Part shown: positions 1 to 5,982 of the stretch, piece after piece
Layout of the letters: the number at the start of each line of letters is the position of its first letter
Numbering within the stretch: the stretch's first letter is position 1
From: a virus
Length of the DNA stretch: 28,903 bases
Virus record (IMG/VR): IMGVR_UViG_3300048061_000798
Location: 1 to 28,903 of that record
Direction: 5' to 3' (one strand)
Notes under the pieces: model-generated
Told to the model about the DNA's origin: nothing
The model's input: the letters and a program-made list of their open reading frames with translations, nothing else
Database searches by the model: none
Made by a program: the position numbers and the translations under genes

Positions 1-54
1 TTGCTCGCCGCTATGACCTGCGTAGTAAGTTGGAAAATAGGGACTAGTAGGCAT
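1..54 (-). CDS. 14: T4 gp14-like neck protein, N-terminal fragment
   Basis: Only the first 18 codons lie in the window; the gene continues past the left edge. The fragment reads MPTSPYFPTYYAGHSGEQ, which matches the N-terminus I know from gp14-type neck proteins of T4-like cyanophages. gp14 pairs with gp13 to form the neck that closes the packaged head and receives the tail. The ATG is at 54, one base after the gene 13 stop codon, so the two genes are tightly coupled, in the T4 order 13-14. The assignment rests on a short stretch plus its position. Confidence 0.72.
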   Translation of the reverse strand, partial: MPTSPYFPTYYAGHSGEQ

Positions 55-55
55 C

Positions 56-856
56 TTATCCGATCATATCCATAGGTGGTAATGCATACTTACTGAGAAC
101 TTCGCTTTCGATTTTCTCAATTTCTGCTAGTGCGTCTGTGTATAGTTCTCTACCATTAAGGGTGATACCACCAGGTAGTTGAACGTTGTTATATTTAATC
201 AAGTTTTGACCCCACTGTCTCTTCATGAGAGCAGCAGCATATTTCTTGACAAACATATCATTATTCATCTCTGTAGCATCTGTAGGATCAATCATCCTAT
301 GTGCCTCAATTACAAGATATCTTTCTTTATTGAGGAATGATTTTTTGATGTCAAGATATAAACGATCACGACGTTGTGTATATCTAAATTGTTGGAATGC
401 TCCATTATTCAGAATCATATCTAGAGTTTCTAGATACTGCTTATTCATAAAGTAGTTGACAATATCAAGAGATCCGAATGCATATAGATCATTCAGGAAC
501 ATTTGATACTCAACACCAAAAAGATTAGATCTAATTGAGTTGCTGACTAGACCATAAACTTTACTGATACCAACTACATGATCTGGGATAGGAATATAAT
601 TAGTAGATTCTTCCCAGTCCGTTGTTCCTGATGATGTTGTCGCTTTACTATCAAAACGAGTTATGTCTTCGTCAGTAATTTTATGCCTTAGAAAACATCT
701 CTCCATACCGTTGTAGCAGTTCTCTTGGAAGAACTGGTAAGTATCATCAATAACATTATTTACTTGCTCATCATCAATGTTAACTTGTAATACAGGCTCA
801 CCAAGTTGCCTCTTACAATATGTGATAAGATCAGCTCTTGAATTTGGAGACGCCAT
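56..856 (-). CDS. 13: T4 gp13-like neck protein
   Basis: This 266-aa protein resembles the neck protein gp13 of T4-like cyanophages (T4 gp13 is about 309 aa). With gp14 it forms the portal-proximal neck where the tail docks onto the DNA-filled head. Recognisable blocks are the N-terminus MASPNSRADLITYCKRQLG, a helical segment NNVIDDTYQFFQENCYNGME (about residues 35-54), YIPIPDHVVGISKVYG (about 88-103), and a C-terminal tail ending PPMDMIG. I chose the ATG at 856 because the family starts MASPN. A TTG at 865 would add three residues and would sit about 6 nt after an AAGAAGG sequence, a better ribosome-binding spacing, so the start is not fully settled. That AAGAAGG lies in the 3' arm of the hairpin at 864-899, so folding may restrict translation. 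Gene 14 follows after 1 nt. Confidence 0.82.
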   Translation of the reverse strand: MASPNSRADLITYCKRQLGEPVLQVNIDDEQVNNVIDDTYQFFQENCYNGMERCFLRHKITDEDITRFDSKATTSSGTTDWEESTNYIPIPDHVVGISKVYGLVSNSIRSNLFGVEYQMFLNDLYAFGSLDIVNYFMNKQYLETLDMILNNGAFQQFRYTQRRDRLYLDIKKSFLNKERYLVIEAHRMIDPTDATEMNNDMFVKKYAAALMKRQWGQNLIKYNNVQLPGGITLNGRELYTDALAEIEKIESEVLSKYALPPMDMIG

Positions 857-863
857 TACACAC

Positions 864-899
864 AAAAAATCCCTTCTTACCTATTTAGGAAGAAGGGAT
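864..899 (-). terminator. Strong hairpin with T-tract between the 65-aa gene and gene 13
   Basis: The 10-bp perfect stem pairs 890-899 with 869-878 (AAGAAGGGAT in one arm). The 11-nt loop can itself close by three more pairs (CCT/AGG). On the minus strand the stem is followed by TTTTTT, the form of a Rho-independent terminator. It stands directly before gene 13, so it could attenuate transcription into 13-14 or mark a processed mRNA end. It also covers the best Shine-Dalgarno candidate of gene 13. There is no T-tract on the plus strand. Confidence 0.75.
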
Positions 900-906
900 C
901 TGAGAG

Positions 907-1104
907 TTATTCTACTACTTCTGTGGGTGCTGCTTCTGCTTCTTCCTCAGGTTTGTCTTCTAGAAGACCTAGAGTTTCTAGACCTCCTTCTAACTTAATT
1001 TTATATTCTTTTGCTTTGACTAGATTTGCTTCGAGTTCAGCAATTTGCTTTTCGGTTGTAGCAATCTGCTCTTCAAAGTTTGTTTTGAGTTGTGCTGGAT
1101 CCAT
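907..1104 (-). CDS. Small coiled-coil protein, unknown function
   Basis: This 65-aa protein (ATG at 1104) has no function I recognise, although short proteins of this look occur near the neck genes of cyanophages. Residues 1-45 form a heptad-rich, charged helix (NFEEQIATTEKQIAELEANL, then KAKEYKIKLEGGLETLGLL) that should make a coiled coil. The last 20 residues are very acidic (EDKPEEEAEAAPTEVVE) and probably disordered. A GTG at 1113 would add three residues, but neither start has a clear ribosome-binding site. It is the first gene behind the CATAAATA late promoter at 1133-1140 and lies just upstream of the hairpin and gene 13. A small virion or assembly-scaffold role is possible but is only inferred from position. 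Confidence 0.75.
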   Translation of the reverse strand: MDPAQLKTNFEEQIATTEKQIAELEANLVKAKEYKIKLEGGLETLGLLEDKPEEEAEAAPTEVVE

Positions 1105-1132
1105 GGTTATCACATGTAATTGTGTATAGAGT

Positions 1133-1140
1133 TATTTATG
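1133..1140 (-). promoter_or_regulatory. T4-type late promoter octamer CATAAATA
   Basis: The minus strand reads CATAAATA, an exact match to the NATAAATA late-promoter motif of T4-like cyanophages (TATAAATA in T4). It overlaps the stop codon of the 116-aa gene and lies about 29 nt upstream of the 65-aa gene start, so initiation near 1127 would give a short leader. It probably serves the 65-aa gene, 13 and 14. The match and position are seen; activity is inferred. Confidence 0.68.
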
Positions 1141-1486
1141 CTTGTCCATTTGGTGGAGTTGGACCGTCATCAATTAGCAAATGTGCAGCGGTTAATTCAT
1201 CTGGTTTTTTGTCGGCATACATTTTAATATTTTTGGGATCTAGTCTTTCTACTACATCTTTATATTCTTCCATAACGGGTTCAGCAATCTTCCAAAAAAG
1301 ACCACCTTTGCCTGGAATAATATCGTATGCAATATCCAGTGCCAAAGCAATGAGTATTTGGTCTCCAAATACAATACCAAGTTTTCTACGAAATTCAACC
1401 TCTCTATTTGTTGGTGCAGCTTTTCTGCATAGGAGTTCTGCAGTTTCTAATTCAACACCATGCCTTCCTTCCATTTCAATTGACAT
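1136..1486 (-). CDS. Conserved-looking phage protein, unknown function
   Basis: This 116-aa protein is one I do not recognise. The first 35 residues are charged (ELETAELLCRKAAPTNREVE). They are followed by a hydrophobic, partly amphipathic helix (about 37-58, LGIVFGDQILIALALDIAYD) that carries two or three acidic residues and so is probably not a true membrane span. A mixed region IPGKGGLFWKIAEPVMEEYK (57-76) and a polar tail ending PTPPNGQA come last. It starts at ATG 1486, divergently from the oxygenase cassette, 50 bp from that cassette's first ATG. Its first codons contain the -35 box of the opposing promoter. A late-type TCTAAATA sequence at 1515-1522 could drive it. It lies in the minus-strand structural direction, so an accessory neck or tail role is possible. 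Confidence 0.72.
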   Translation of the reverse strand: MSIEMEGRHGVELETAELLCRKAAPTNREVEFRRKLGIVFGDQILIALALDIAYDIIPGKGGLFWKIAEPVMEEYKDVVERLDPKNIKMYADKKPDELTAAHLLIDDGPTPPNGQA

Positions 1487-1508
1487 TTTTTATATAAGAT
1501 GGTATACT
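1480..1508 (+). promoter_or_regulatory. Near-consensus sigma-70 promoter for the oxygenase cassette
   Basis: A perfect -35 box TTGACA (1480-1485) is separated by 17 bp from TATACT (1503-1508), a 5/6 match to TATAAT. TG at 1500-1501 makes an extended -10 (TGnTATACT). Initiation would fall near 1514-1516, leaving a leader of about 22 nt before the ATG at 1537. This is the host-type promoter that T4-like phages use for early genes, so the five downstream genes are probably expressed early. The -35 overlaps the first codons of the divergent 116-aa gene. Confidence 0.8.
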
Positions 1509-1530
1509 GTACTATATTTAGAATTATACC
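1501..1530. repeat. Inverted repeat GGTATA-N18-TATACC over the divergent promoters
   Basis: GGTATA (1501-1506) and TATACC (1525-1530) form a perfect 6-bp inverted repeat with an 18-bp spacer. It spans the -10 box and presumed start site of the plus-strand promoter and the candidate late promoter of the minus strand. It could be an operator for a dimeric regulator, but it is short and in A+T-rich DNA, so chance is a real alternative. Confidence 0.35.
1515..1522 (-). promoter_or_regulatory. Possible late promoter TCTAAATA of the 116-aa gene
   Basis: The minus strand reads TCTAAATA, one mismatch from the T4 late octamer TATAAATA, about 29 nt upstream of the ATG at 1486. The same CTAAATATA core occurs upstream of the 3277-aa gene at 17008-17015, which supports it as a used variant. 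It overlaps the presumed start site of the opposing early promoter. Activity is inferred. Confidence 0.42.
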
Positions 1531-1536
1531 ATAAAA

Positions 1537-2133
1537 ATGTCTACCCAACCACCTAGGATTGAAACTTGGTTTCCAAAAACGGTTTACATTCGAGATGATG
1601 TGTGTAGCGATTTGTTACCAGAGTTAGAAAAAAAATGCAAAGAAATTAAAACTGTAAAAACTGAAAGTTTTCAAGTAGAATCAACACACCTAACCAATAG
1701 ATATCTTCATAAGGAAGAATATTTTTCTGAGTTGTCATCTGCTATTATGGACAACTTTAAGTTTTACATGGATCGTCTTGGGTATTGTGAAGACTATATC
1801 TCTCAATGTTTTATTGGAAATATGTGGTGTAATACAAGTAATAGTGGTGGATTTTTGTTTCCACATTCACATCCAGGGTGTATAATGGCAGGAGCATTCT
1901 ATGTAAAAACAATTGATGAAAATCAAATTGTTTTTTATGACTCAATTAACCCACCTTTTGAACCCCCTAAATATGACAACCCATTGAACTGGTCTACAAC
2001 AAAATATAACTGTGATCCTGCTAGACTACTTATGTTTAGGAGTAATATGATTCATGGAACACCTCGCCAAGAAAACGAAGGGGAGAAAATTGTTATCTCC
2101 TTCAACATTGTAAAAGCTATTAGCGCATTTTGA
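1537..2133 (+). CDS. 2-oxoglutarate/Fe(II) oxygenase-like protein 1
   Basis: This 198-aa protein has the layout of the TIGR02466-like group of putative 2OG-Fe(II) oxygenases. Such enzymes couple 2-oxoglutarate decarboxylation to hydroxylation of a substrate. The double-stranded beta-helix core is visible from about residue 95. H110 and H112 lie in FLFPHSHPG, followed by the strand AGAFYV. The distal iron ligand is H173 in RSNMIHGTPRQ, and K184 before IVISFN takes the place of the usual 2OG-binding Arg. The HxH arrangement replaces the HxD of classic members. It is the first gene of a five-gene plus-strand operon behind a sigma-70 promoter, with no obvious Shine-Dalgarno before ATG 1537. The next gene starts 1 nt after its stop. 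The substrate is unknown. The family call is fairly secure, but the catalytic role is inferred. Confidence 0.8.
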   Translation: MSTQPPRIETWFPKTVYIRDDVCSDLLPELEKKCKEIKTVKTESFQVESTHLTNRYLHKEEYFSELSSAIMDNFKFYMDRLGYCEDYISQCFIGNMWCNTSNSGGFLFPHSHPGCIMAGAFYVKTIDENQIVFYDSINPPFEPPKYDNPLNWSTTKYNCDPARLLMFRSNMIHGTPRQENEGEKIVISFNIVKAISAF

Positions 2134-2134
2134 T

Positions 2135-2818
2135 ATGGATTTAGAAGCAAACATTGATGGTATTTTTCCTTCGTATATCTTTAACTTTGATCTATCGGAT
2201 AAAGTTGATTGGAAAAAATTAATTCCTATTCTCGATGAAGAAGTTGACAAGAGACACCAATTAGAAGAAGAACAGAATGCAGCAAAATTTAAAGATCCAA
2301 TTCCATCACAAATGGCACAAACTGTTATCGTAAGAGCAGTTCAAACTTTAGATAGGGAACTTCATAGAAGACAAGAGTTTGCTGAACTTACTGCATGGGT
2401 AAAAATTTGCCTTGATTATTACAGAAAAAGATTTGAAATGCAGTGTGAAAAACTTGAACCTACTTTAATGTGGGGTAATAAGTCAATTAAACATGCCCAA
2501 CACCACGCACATTTCCATACAATGTCTTTGGTCTCTGGAGTCTTTCATCTTCATGATGGTATTGGAACATGTTTCATGGATCCCGTAGAACAAAAACTCA
2601 GGGGTCTTCAGGTTTTTGATAAAACTACGAATGATACTTGGACACCTAGAGCTTACCCAGGACAATTAGTATTGTTTCCTGCGTACATGAAACATTACAC
2701 AGAACCACATCAAGGAGATGATCCTAGGTGGTCAATTGCATTTAACAGTTTTCCTTCTGGAAAATGTAATTGGGATGAACATGATAAAATTATTGCTGTG
2801 GATCTTACTGTAAATTAA
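2135..2818 (+). CDS. 2-oxoglutarate/Fe(II) oxygenase-like protein 2
   Basis: This 227-aa protein is another member of the HxH...H...R type of putative 2OG-Fe(II) oxygenases. The N-terminal 100 residues are mostly helical and charged. The core carries H126 and H128 (HHAHFHTMSLVSGVFHLHDG), the strand YPGQLVLFPAYMKH with distal ligand H187, and R198 in DPRWSIAFNSFPSGK, the expected 2OG carboxylate contact. It is clearly paralogous in plan to the proteins encoded on either side, but the sequences are well diverged, so this is not a recent duplication. It begins 1 nt after the previous stop (TGATATG), and its own stop overlaps the next start by 1 nt (TAATG), which indicates translational coupling. 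It is probably a soluble cytoplasmic enzyme with an unknown substrate. Confidence 0.8.
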   Translation: MDLEANIDGIFPSYIFNFDLSDKVDWKKLIPILDEEVDKRHQLEEEQNAAKFKDPIPSQMAQTVIVRAVQTLDRELHRRQEFAELTAWVKICLDYYRKRFEMQCEKLEPTLMWGNKSIKHAQHHAHFHTMSLVSGVFHLHDGIGTCFMDPVEQKLRGLQVFDKTTNDTWTPRAYPGQLVLFPAYMKHYTEPHQGDDPRWSIAFNSFPSGKCNWDEHDKIIAVDLTVN

Positions 2819-3378
2819 TGGAAGACATTAAATTTGGAATACCATTTTATAATTACAGTATTCCTGATTGGGAAACAAAGAAAAAAATAATTTTAAATAG
2901 TCTCCCAAATTTTAAACAATATAAATTAGAAAAATCAAAAACTAGTGGACATGGTGATAAAAATCACTACACAGATTACTTTGATAATTTAGAAAAACCT
3001 CCTGAGTATGCTAAAACTGTTATTGAATGTTTAGATGATCAAATCCTGGAGTTTTGTAGATCGACAAATGATAATTGGAACCTAACTTCTATTTGGTTTC
3101 AAACTTATGAAAAATATAATAATTTTTCTGTGCATAATCATGGTATAGAAGGTTGGAGTGCAATTTTATATGTTGAGTTTGATAGTTTAGAACATTCACC
3201 AACCACTTTTTATTCTCCACATCTTTCATGGGAAAAAAAGACTCTAGGACAATATAACTCTAACATACCTAATGTTAAAGAAGGAGATCTTATTATTTTT
3301 CCTGCTATGATACAGCACGAAGCTTCATCAAACATGAGTGATAAAACAAGAACAATTATTTCCTTTAACCTAAAATGA
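2818..3378 (+). CDS. 2-oxoglutarate/Fe(II) oxygenase-like protein 3
   Basis: This 186-aa protein is a compact member of the same HxH-type group. H106 and H108 lie in NNFSVHNHGIEGWSAILYVE. The segment VKEGDLIIFPAMIQHEASSN supplies the distal ligand H167, and R178 in KTRTIISFNL is the likely 2OG-binding Arg. The N-terminal part (1-95) is poorly recognisable and would define substrate specificity. The ATG at 2818 overlaps the previous TAA by 1 nt, and its TGA overlaps the next ATG in an ATGA arrangement, so it is co-translated with its neighbours. The substrate is unknown. A structural, non-catalytic version cannot be excluded because the canonical Asp of HxD is absent, though this also holds for other members of this group. 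Confidence 0.78.
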   Translation: MEDIKFGIPFYNYSIPDWETKKKIILNSLPNFKQYKLEKSKTSGHGDKNHYTDYFDNLEKPPEYAKTVIECLDDQILEFCRSTNDNWNLTSIWFQTYEKYNNFSVHNHGIEGWSAILYVEFDSLEHSPTTFYSPHLSWEKKTLGQYNSNIPNVKEGDLIIFPAMIQHEASSNMSDKTRTIISFNLK

Positions 3379-3995
3379 ATTTTATTGAAGTATACGACAA
3401 CGCTCTTTCTCCAGAATTATGCAAAAAAATTATTGAATATTTTGAAGAGGTTCCACCAGAACTTAAACATAATGGTCAAATATATGGAGAAAATCATAAC
3501 GATATTAAGGTAGATAAAGATTACAAAGATTCTACTGATATTTGGATGAATTTTCATACCTGGTCAGAACCAGATAAAATTCTTGCTTCTACTCTTTTGC
3601 AATACATTCAAACATATAGAGAAAAGCATAAAGAAATTGATAATGTAGCTACTTGGGAATTATCTGAAAGGTATAACCTACAGAAATATGAACCAGGGCA
3701 GGGATATCATTCTCCTCATTGTGAGAATATGGATGGTCCGTCTCCTAGAATTTTAGCATGGATGTTTTATTTAAATACTGTTACTGATAAAGGTGGAACT
3801 CACTTTACTAACTGGGACATTACAACAGATGCTGTTGAAGGAAGACTAGTTATTTGGCCAGCATATTGGACTCATACACACCATGGGGTCATGAGTGAAA
3901 CTCAAACAAAATATATCGCTACTGGATGGTATGATTTTGAACAAAAAGTAAGTATCGAGGATCTTTTTAATGCAGCAATCCAGCAAAATCAGTGA
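3375..3995 (+). CDS. Prolyl-4-hydroxylase-like 2OG-Fe(II) oxygenase 4
   Basis: This 206-aa protein fits the prolyl-4-hydroxylase type rather than the HxH group encoded just upstream. The N-terminus (FIEVYDNALSPELCKKIIEY) is the usual opening helix. The core has LQKYEPGQGYHSPHCENMDG with the iron ligands H115 and E117 (HCE in place of HxD), the strand RILAWMFYLNTVTDKGGTHF, GRLVIWPAYWTHTHHG with the distal His (H167 or H169), and K179 in TKYIATGWY. Lys at that position is what P4H enzymes use to bind 2OG. The start overlaps the previous stop (ATGA), and its last 26 nt overlap the next gene. Family members hydroxylate prolines in Gly/Pro-rich or ribosomal proteins. The substrate here is unknown. 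Confidence 0.82.
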   Translation: MNFIEVYDNALSPELCKKIIEYFEEVPPELKHNGQIYGENHNDIKVDKDYKDSTDIWMNFHTWSEPDKILASTLLQYIQTYREKHKEIDNVATWELSERYNLQKYEPGQGYHSPHCENMDGPSPRILAWMFYLNTVTDKGGTHFTNWDITTDAVEGRLVIWPAYWTHTHHGVMSETQTKYIATGWYDFEQKVSIEDLFNAAIQQNQ

Positions 3996-4548
3996 TTTTA
4001 TTTTTGTAGAAAAATCTATACCCGATGCTATATGTGATTATGTGCTGAAAGAATTGGAATCTAACCATTGGGAAAAACATCAATGGGGATCTATAAGCGG
4101 AGATAAATTTAAAAAAGAAGAGACATCTCAAGAACCAGATGTAACTTATTCAAAACCACTTGACTCTATTTTAAATTCTTTTGTTGTTAAGACTGGCAAA
4201 AAATACGAAGAGATATACTCAGACAAATCATGTCAAAATACATCTCAATTTATTTTTTCGATTTCTGAAATTAGGTTTAATCGCTACCACATTAATCAGA
4301 AAATGGAGATGCATTTTGATCACATCAAAAGTTTATTTGATGGTAGTAATCCTGGTATTCCAGCAGTATCTTTTGTTGGAGCACTTAATGATAATTATGA
4401 AGGTGGAGAATTAGTATTCTGGGAAGATTATTCTATAGCATTAAAAAAAGGGGAAGTGGTGTGCTTCCCCTCAAATTTTATGTATCAACATAGAGTAAGT
4501 CCAATACTCAGTGGTGTTAGAGATACTTTTGTTTGTTGGTCTTGGTAA
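3970..4548 (+). CDS. Prolyl-4-hydroxylase-like 2OG-Fe(II) oxygenase 5
   Basis: This 192-aa protein has the most classical 2OG-Fe(II) active site of the five. H115 and D117 lie in QKMEMHFDHIK. GALNDNYEGGELVFWEDYSI is the typical GGEL strand, KKGEVVCFPSNFMYQHRVSP contains the distal ligand H174, and R184 in GVRDTFVCW is the 2OG contact. It starts at ATG 3970 inside the end of the preceding gene (26-nt overlap) and ends at TAA 4546-4548, with the convergent glycine-rich gene's stop codon beginning at the very next base. A minus-strand terminator hairpin is encoded in its KKGEVVCFP segment (4443-4470). It is probably a protein or nucleic-acid hydroxylase; the substrate is unknown. Confidence 0.82.
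   Translation: MQQSSKISDFIFVEKSIPDAICDYVLKELESNHWEKHQWGSISGDKFKKEETSQEPDVTYSKPLDSILNSFVVKTGKKYEEIYSDKSCQNTSQFIFSISEIRFNRYHINQKMEMHFDHIKSLFDGSNPGIPAVSFVGALNDNYEGGELVFWEDYSIALKKGEVVCFPSNFMYQHRVSPILSGVRDTFVCWSW
4443..4470 (-). terminator. Rho-independent-type terminator of the late transcript, inside an opposing gene
   Basis: A 7-bp perfect stem GGGGAAG/CTTCCCC (4450-4456 with 4464-4470) and a 7-nt loop are followed on the minus strand by TTTTTTT (4449-4443). This is a textbook terminator for transcription arriving from the glycine-rich genes, about 80-100 nt past their last stop codon. It lies entirely within the coding sequence of oxygenase 5. On the plus strand the hairpin is not followed by a T-run. 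Confidence 0.75.
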
Positions 4549-5976
4549 TTATTCTTTGTATCTAATAATAACAATACCGGAACCTCCTGCTCCTGCTTTA
4601 GTTCCACCTTGGTTTCCACCTCCATTGTTATTAGAGGAACCACCACCTCCACCACCGCCAGTGTTAACAAGACCATTACCAGCAGCTTGGTTATAACTAG
4701 GATCCCAATGAGATCCTTGACCGCCACCTCCACCTTTATTGTTTGGTCCACGAACACCATTAGTGGTGTAGTAGTATTGACCACCGTCTCCACCACCACC
4801 AAACCAACCTCTGTCTCCAGAAGTTCCGTTAATTTGTGTAGTTCCCCAATATTCAAATCCGGGAAAATATCTACCAGGACCACCAGAACCTGGCGCTGCT
4901 TGTCCCCAACCTCTTACTGTTGCTGGCCAGTTGATATTAGTGCCATAATCAGTATTACTACCCATACGACCTAATTCATATCCTCCACATCCACCGCCAC
5001 CAGCACCTTCGTGTGGTTGTCCATGTGTGCTATCTTGTCCATGACCATTCATTCCATAATTTCTTGGAACAAATCCACCATCACTACCACCAGTTCCTGA
5101 CGGATAAGTTCCATCATTTTTTCTATTAAAAGGTCCGTTGTGTGGACCGGGACCATATGCATATCTGGAACCACCACTGTTTCCATATCCGTATCCACCA
5201 AAATTTCCTTGGGTAGTTCTACCACCTAGGTTATGTGTCACCCACGATTGAACACTACTATAGAAGTCTCCTGATCCTCCACCATTTCCGCCATTTTTTT
5301 CTTCATGACCATCAGGTTGTCCCCAAAAATTGGTAGGAGTTTTAGATCTTTGTTCATTATTTGTGTAGAAAGATTCCATTCCACCACCACCACCAATAGC
5401 GATGAATTTTACCTGAGCATCACTATCTGATGTTATGTAACTATCTCCACCTCTGCGACCATGGAAGAAAGTGCCATCTCCTTGTCCGGTGTAATAATTT
5501 CCAGCAGTATTATAACTTCCGGGAGGACCTGCTTCACCACCATTTCCAACTTTTATTGTATATGTTCCTGGTGCTGCGAACCATTGTGGTTGCCAAAGAA
5601 TTCCTCCGGCACCACCTCCACCGCCACCACTATGGGATCCGCCACCACCACCACCACCAGCAACCACTAGAACTTCTGCGTATGCTTGAAATCCTGAAGT
5701 ATTGATAGTAAAAGTAGAGGTAGCGGAAGTATCTGTATATACATGATACTTCCACCCATTACCAGGAGAACTTACAGATCCTCCAGATGCTGTAATTTTC
5801 CCTTTTCCTAAATTTAACCAACCGTCGTTTGCAGTTAAAACTTGAGCAACATTAGAATCTGTGTTGTAAATAATTGCTCCAACCGAATGATTGATAGAAT
5901 CTCTGGTTGCTATACTTTGAAGCGGTACAGTGAATGCTTCAGATGGTCTTAGAGTACCTACGTTTAATTGTGACAT
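4549..5976 (-). CDS. Glycine-rich tail fibre or adhesin-like protein A
   Basis: This 475-aa protein has three parts. Residues 1-60 form a fibre N-terminal module ending in GAIIYNTDSNVAQVLTANDG and WLNLG, the 'IxFNT...W..LG' motif of marine phage fibres. A short beta domain follows (about 60-105, ending AEVLVVAGGGGGGGSHSGGG). The rest is a long Gly/Asn/Tyr-rich region with runs of up to eight Gly. It closes with GGSGIVIIRYKE, the hallmark end of glycine-rich fibre domains. In T-even-like phages, glycine-rich adhesins form polyglycine sandwiches whose loops contact the receptor, so a receptor-recognition role is plausible. It follows its paralogue by 6 nt, with a weak AGGTTTGA ribosome-binding site. 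It is the last gene of the late run, and its stop abuts the convergent oxygenase operon. Confidence 0.78.
   Translation of the reverse strand: MSQLNVGTLRPSEAFTVPLQSIATRDSINHSVGAIIYNTDSNVAQVLTANDGWLNLGKGKITASGGSVSSPGNGWKYHVYTDTSATSTFTINTSGFQAYAEVLVVAGGGGGGGSHSGGGGGGAGGILWQPQWFAAPGTYTIKVGNGGEAGPPGSYNTAGNYYTGQGDGTFFHGRRGGDSYITSDSDAQVKFIAIGGGGGMESFYTNNEQRSKTPTNFWGQPDGHEEKNGGNGGGSGDFYSSVQSWVTHNLGGRTTQGNFGGYGYGNSGGSRYAYGPGPHNGPFNRKNDGTYPSGTGGSDGGFVPRNYGMNGHGQDSTHGQPHEGAGGGGCGGYELGRMGSNTDYGTNINWPATVRGWGQAAPGSGGPGRYFPGFEYWGTTQINGTSGDRGWFGGGGDGGQYYYTTNGVRGPNNKGGGGGQGSHWDPSYNQAAGNGLVNTGGGGGGGSSNNNGGGNQGGTKAGAGGSGIVIIRYKE
5651..5679. repeat. 29-nt exact repeat, copy in glycine-rich gene A
   Basis: This stretch is identical to 6791-6819 in the paralogous gene. 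It encodes the AEVLVVAGGG junction that opens the glycine-rich domain in both proteins. Identity at the nucleotide level in otherwise diverged genes suggests recent recombination or a conserved crossover point. Confidence 0.85.
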
Positions 5977-5982
5977 TTTAAA

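Noticed and set aside
975-1000. Inverted-looking repeat AGAAGACCTAGAGTTTCTAGACCTCCTTC in the 65-aa gene
   Set aside because: The CTAGA/TCTAG pairing is short, has no T-run and lies in coding sequence for Leu/Glu-rich residues, so it is probably codon repetition.
4450-4470. The same hairpin as terminator of the oxygenase cassette on the plus strand
   Set aside because: On the plus strand it is followed by TCAAATTTTA, not a T-run, and it would stop transcription about 80 nt before the gene ends.
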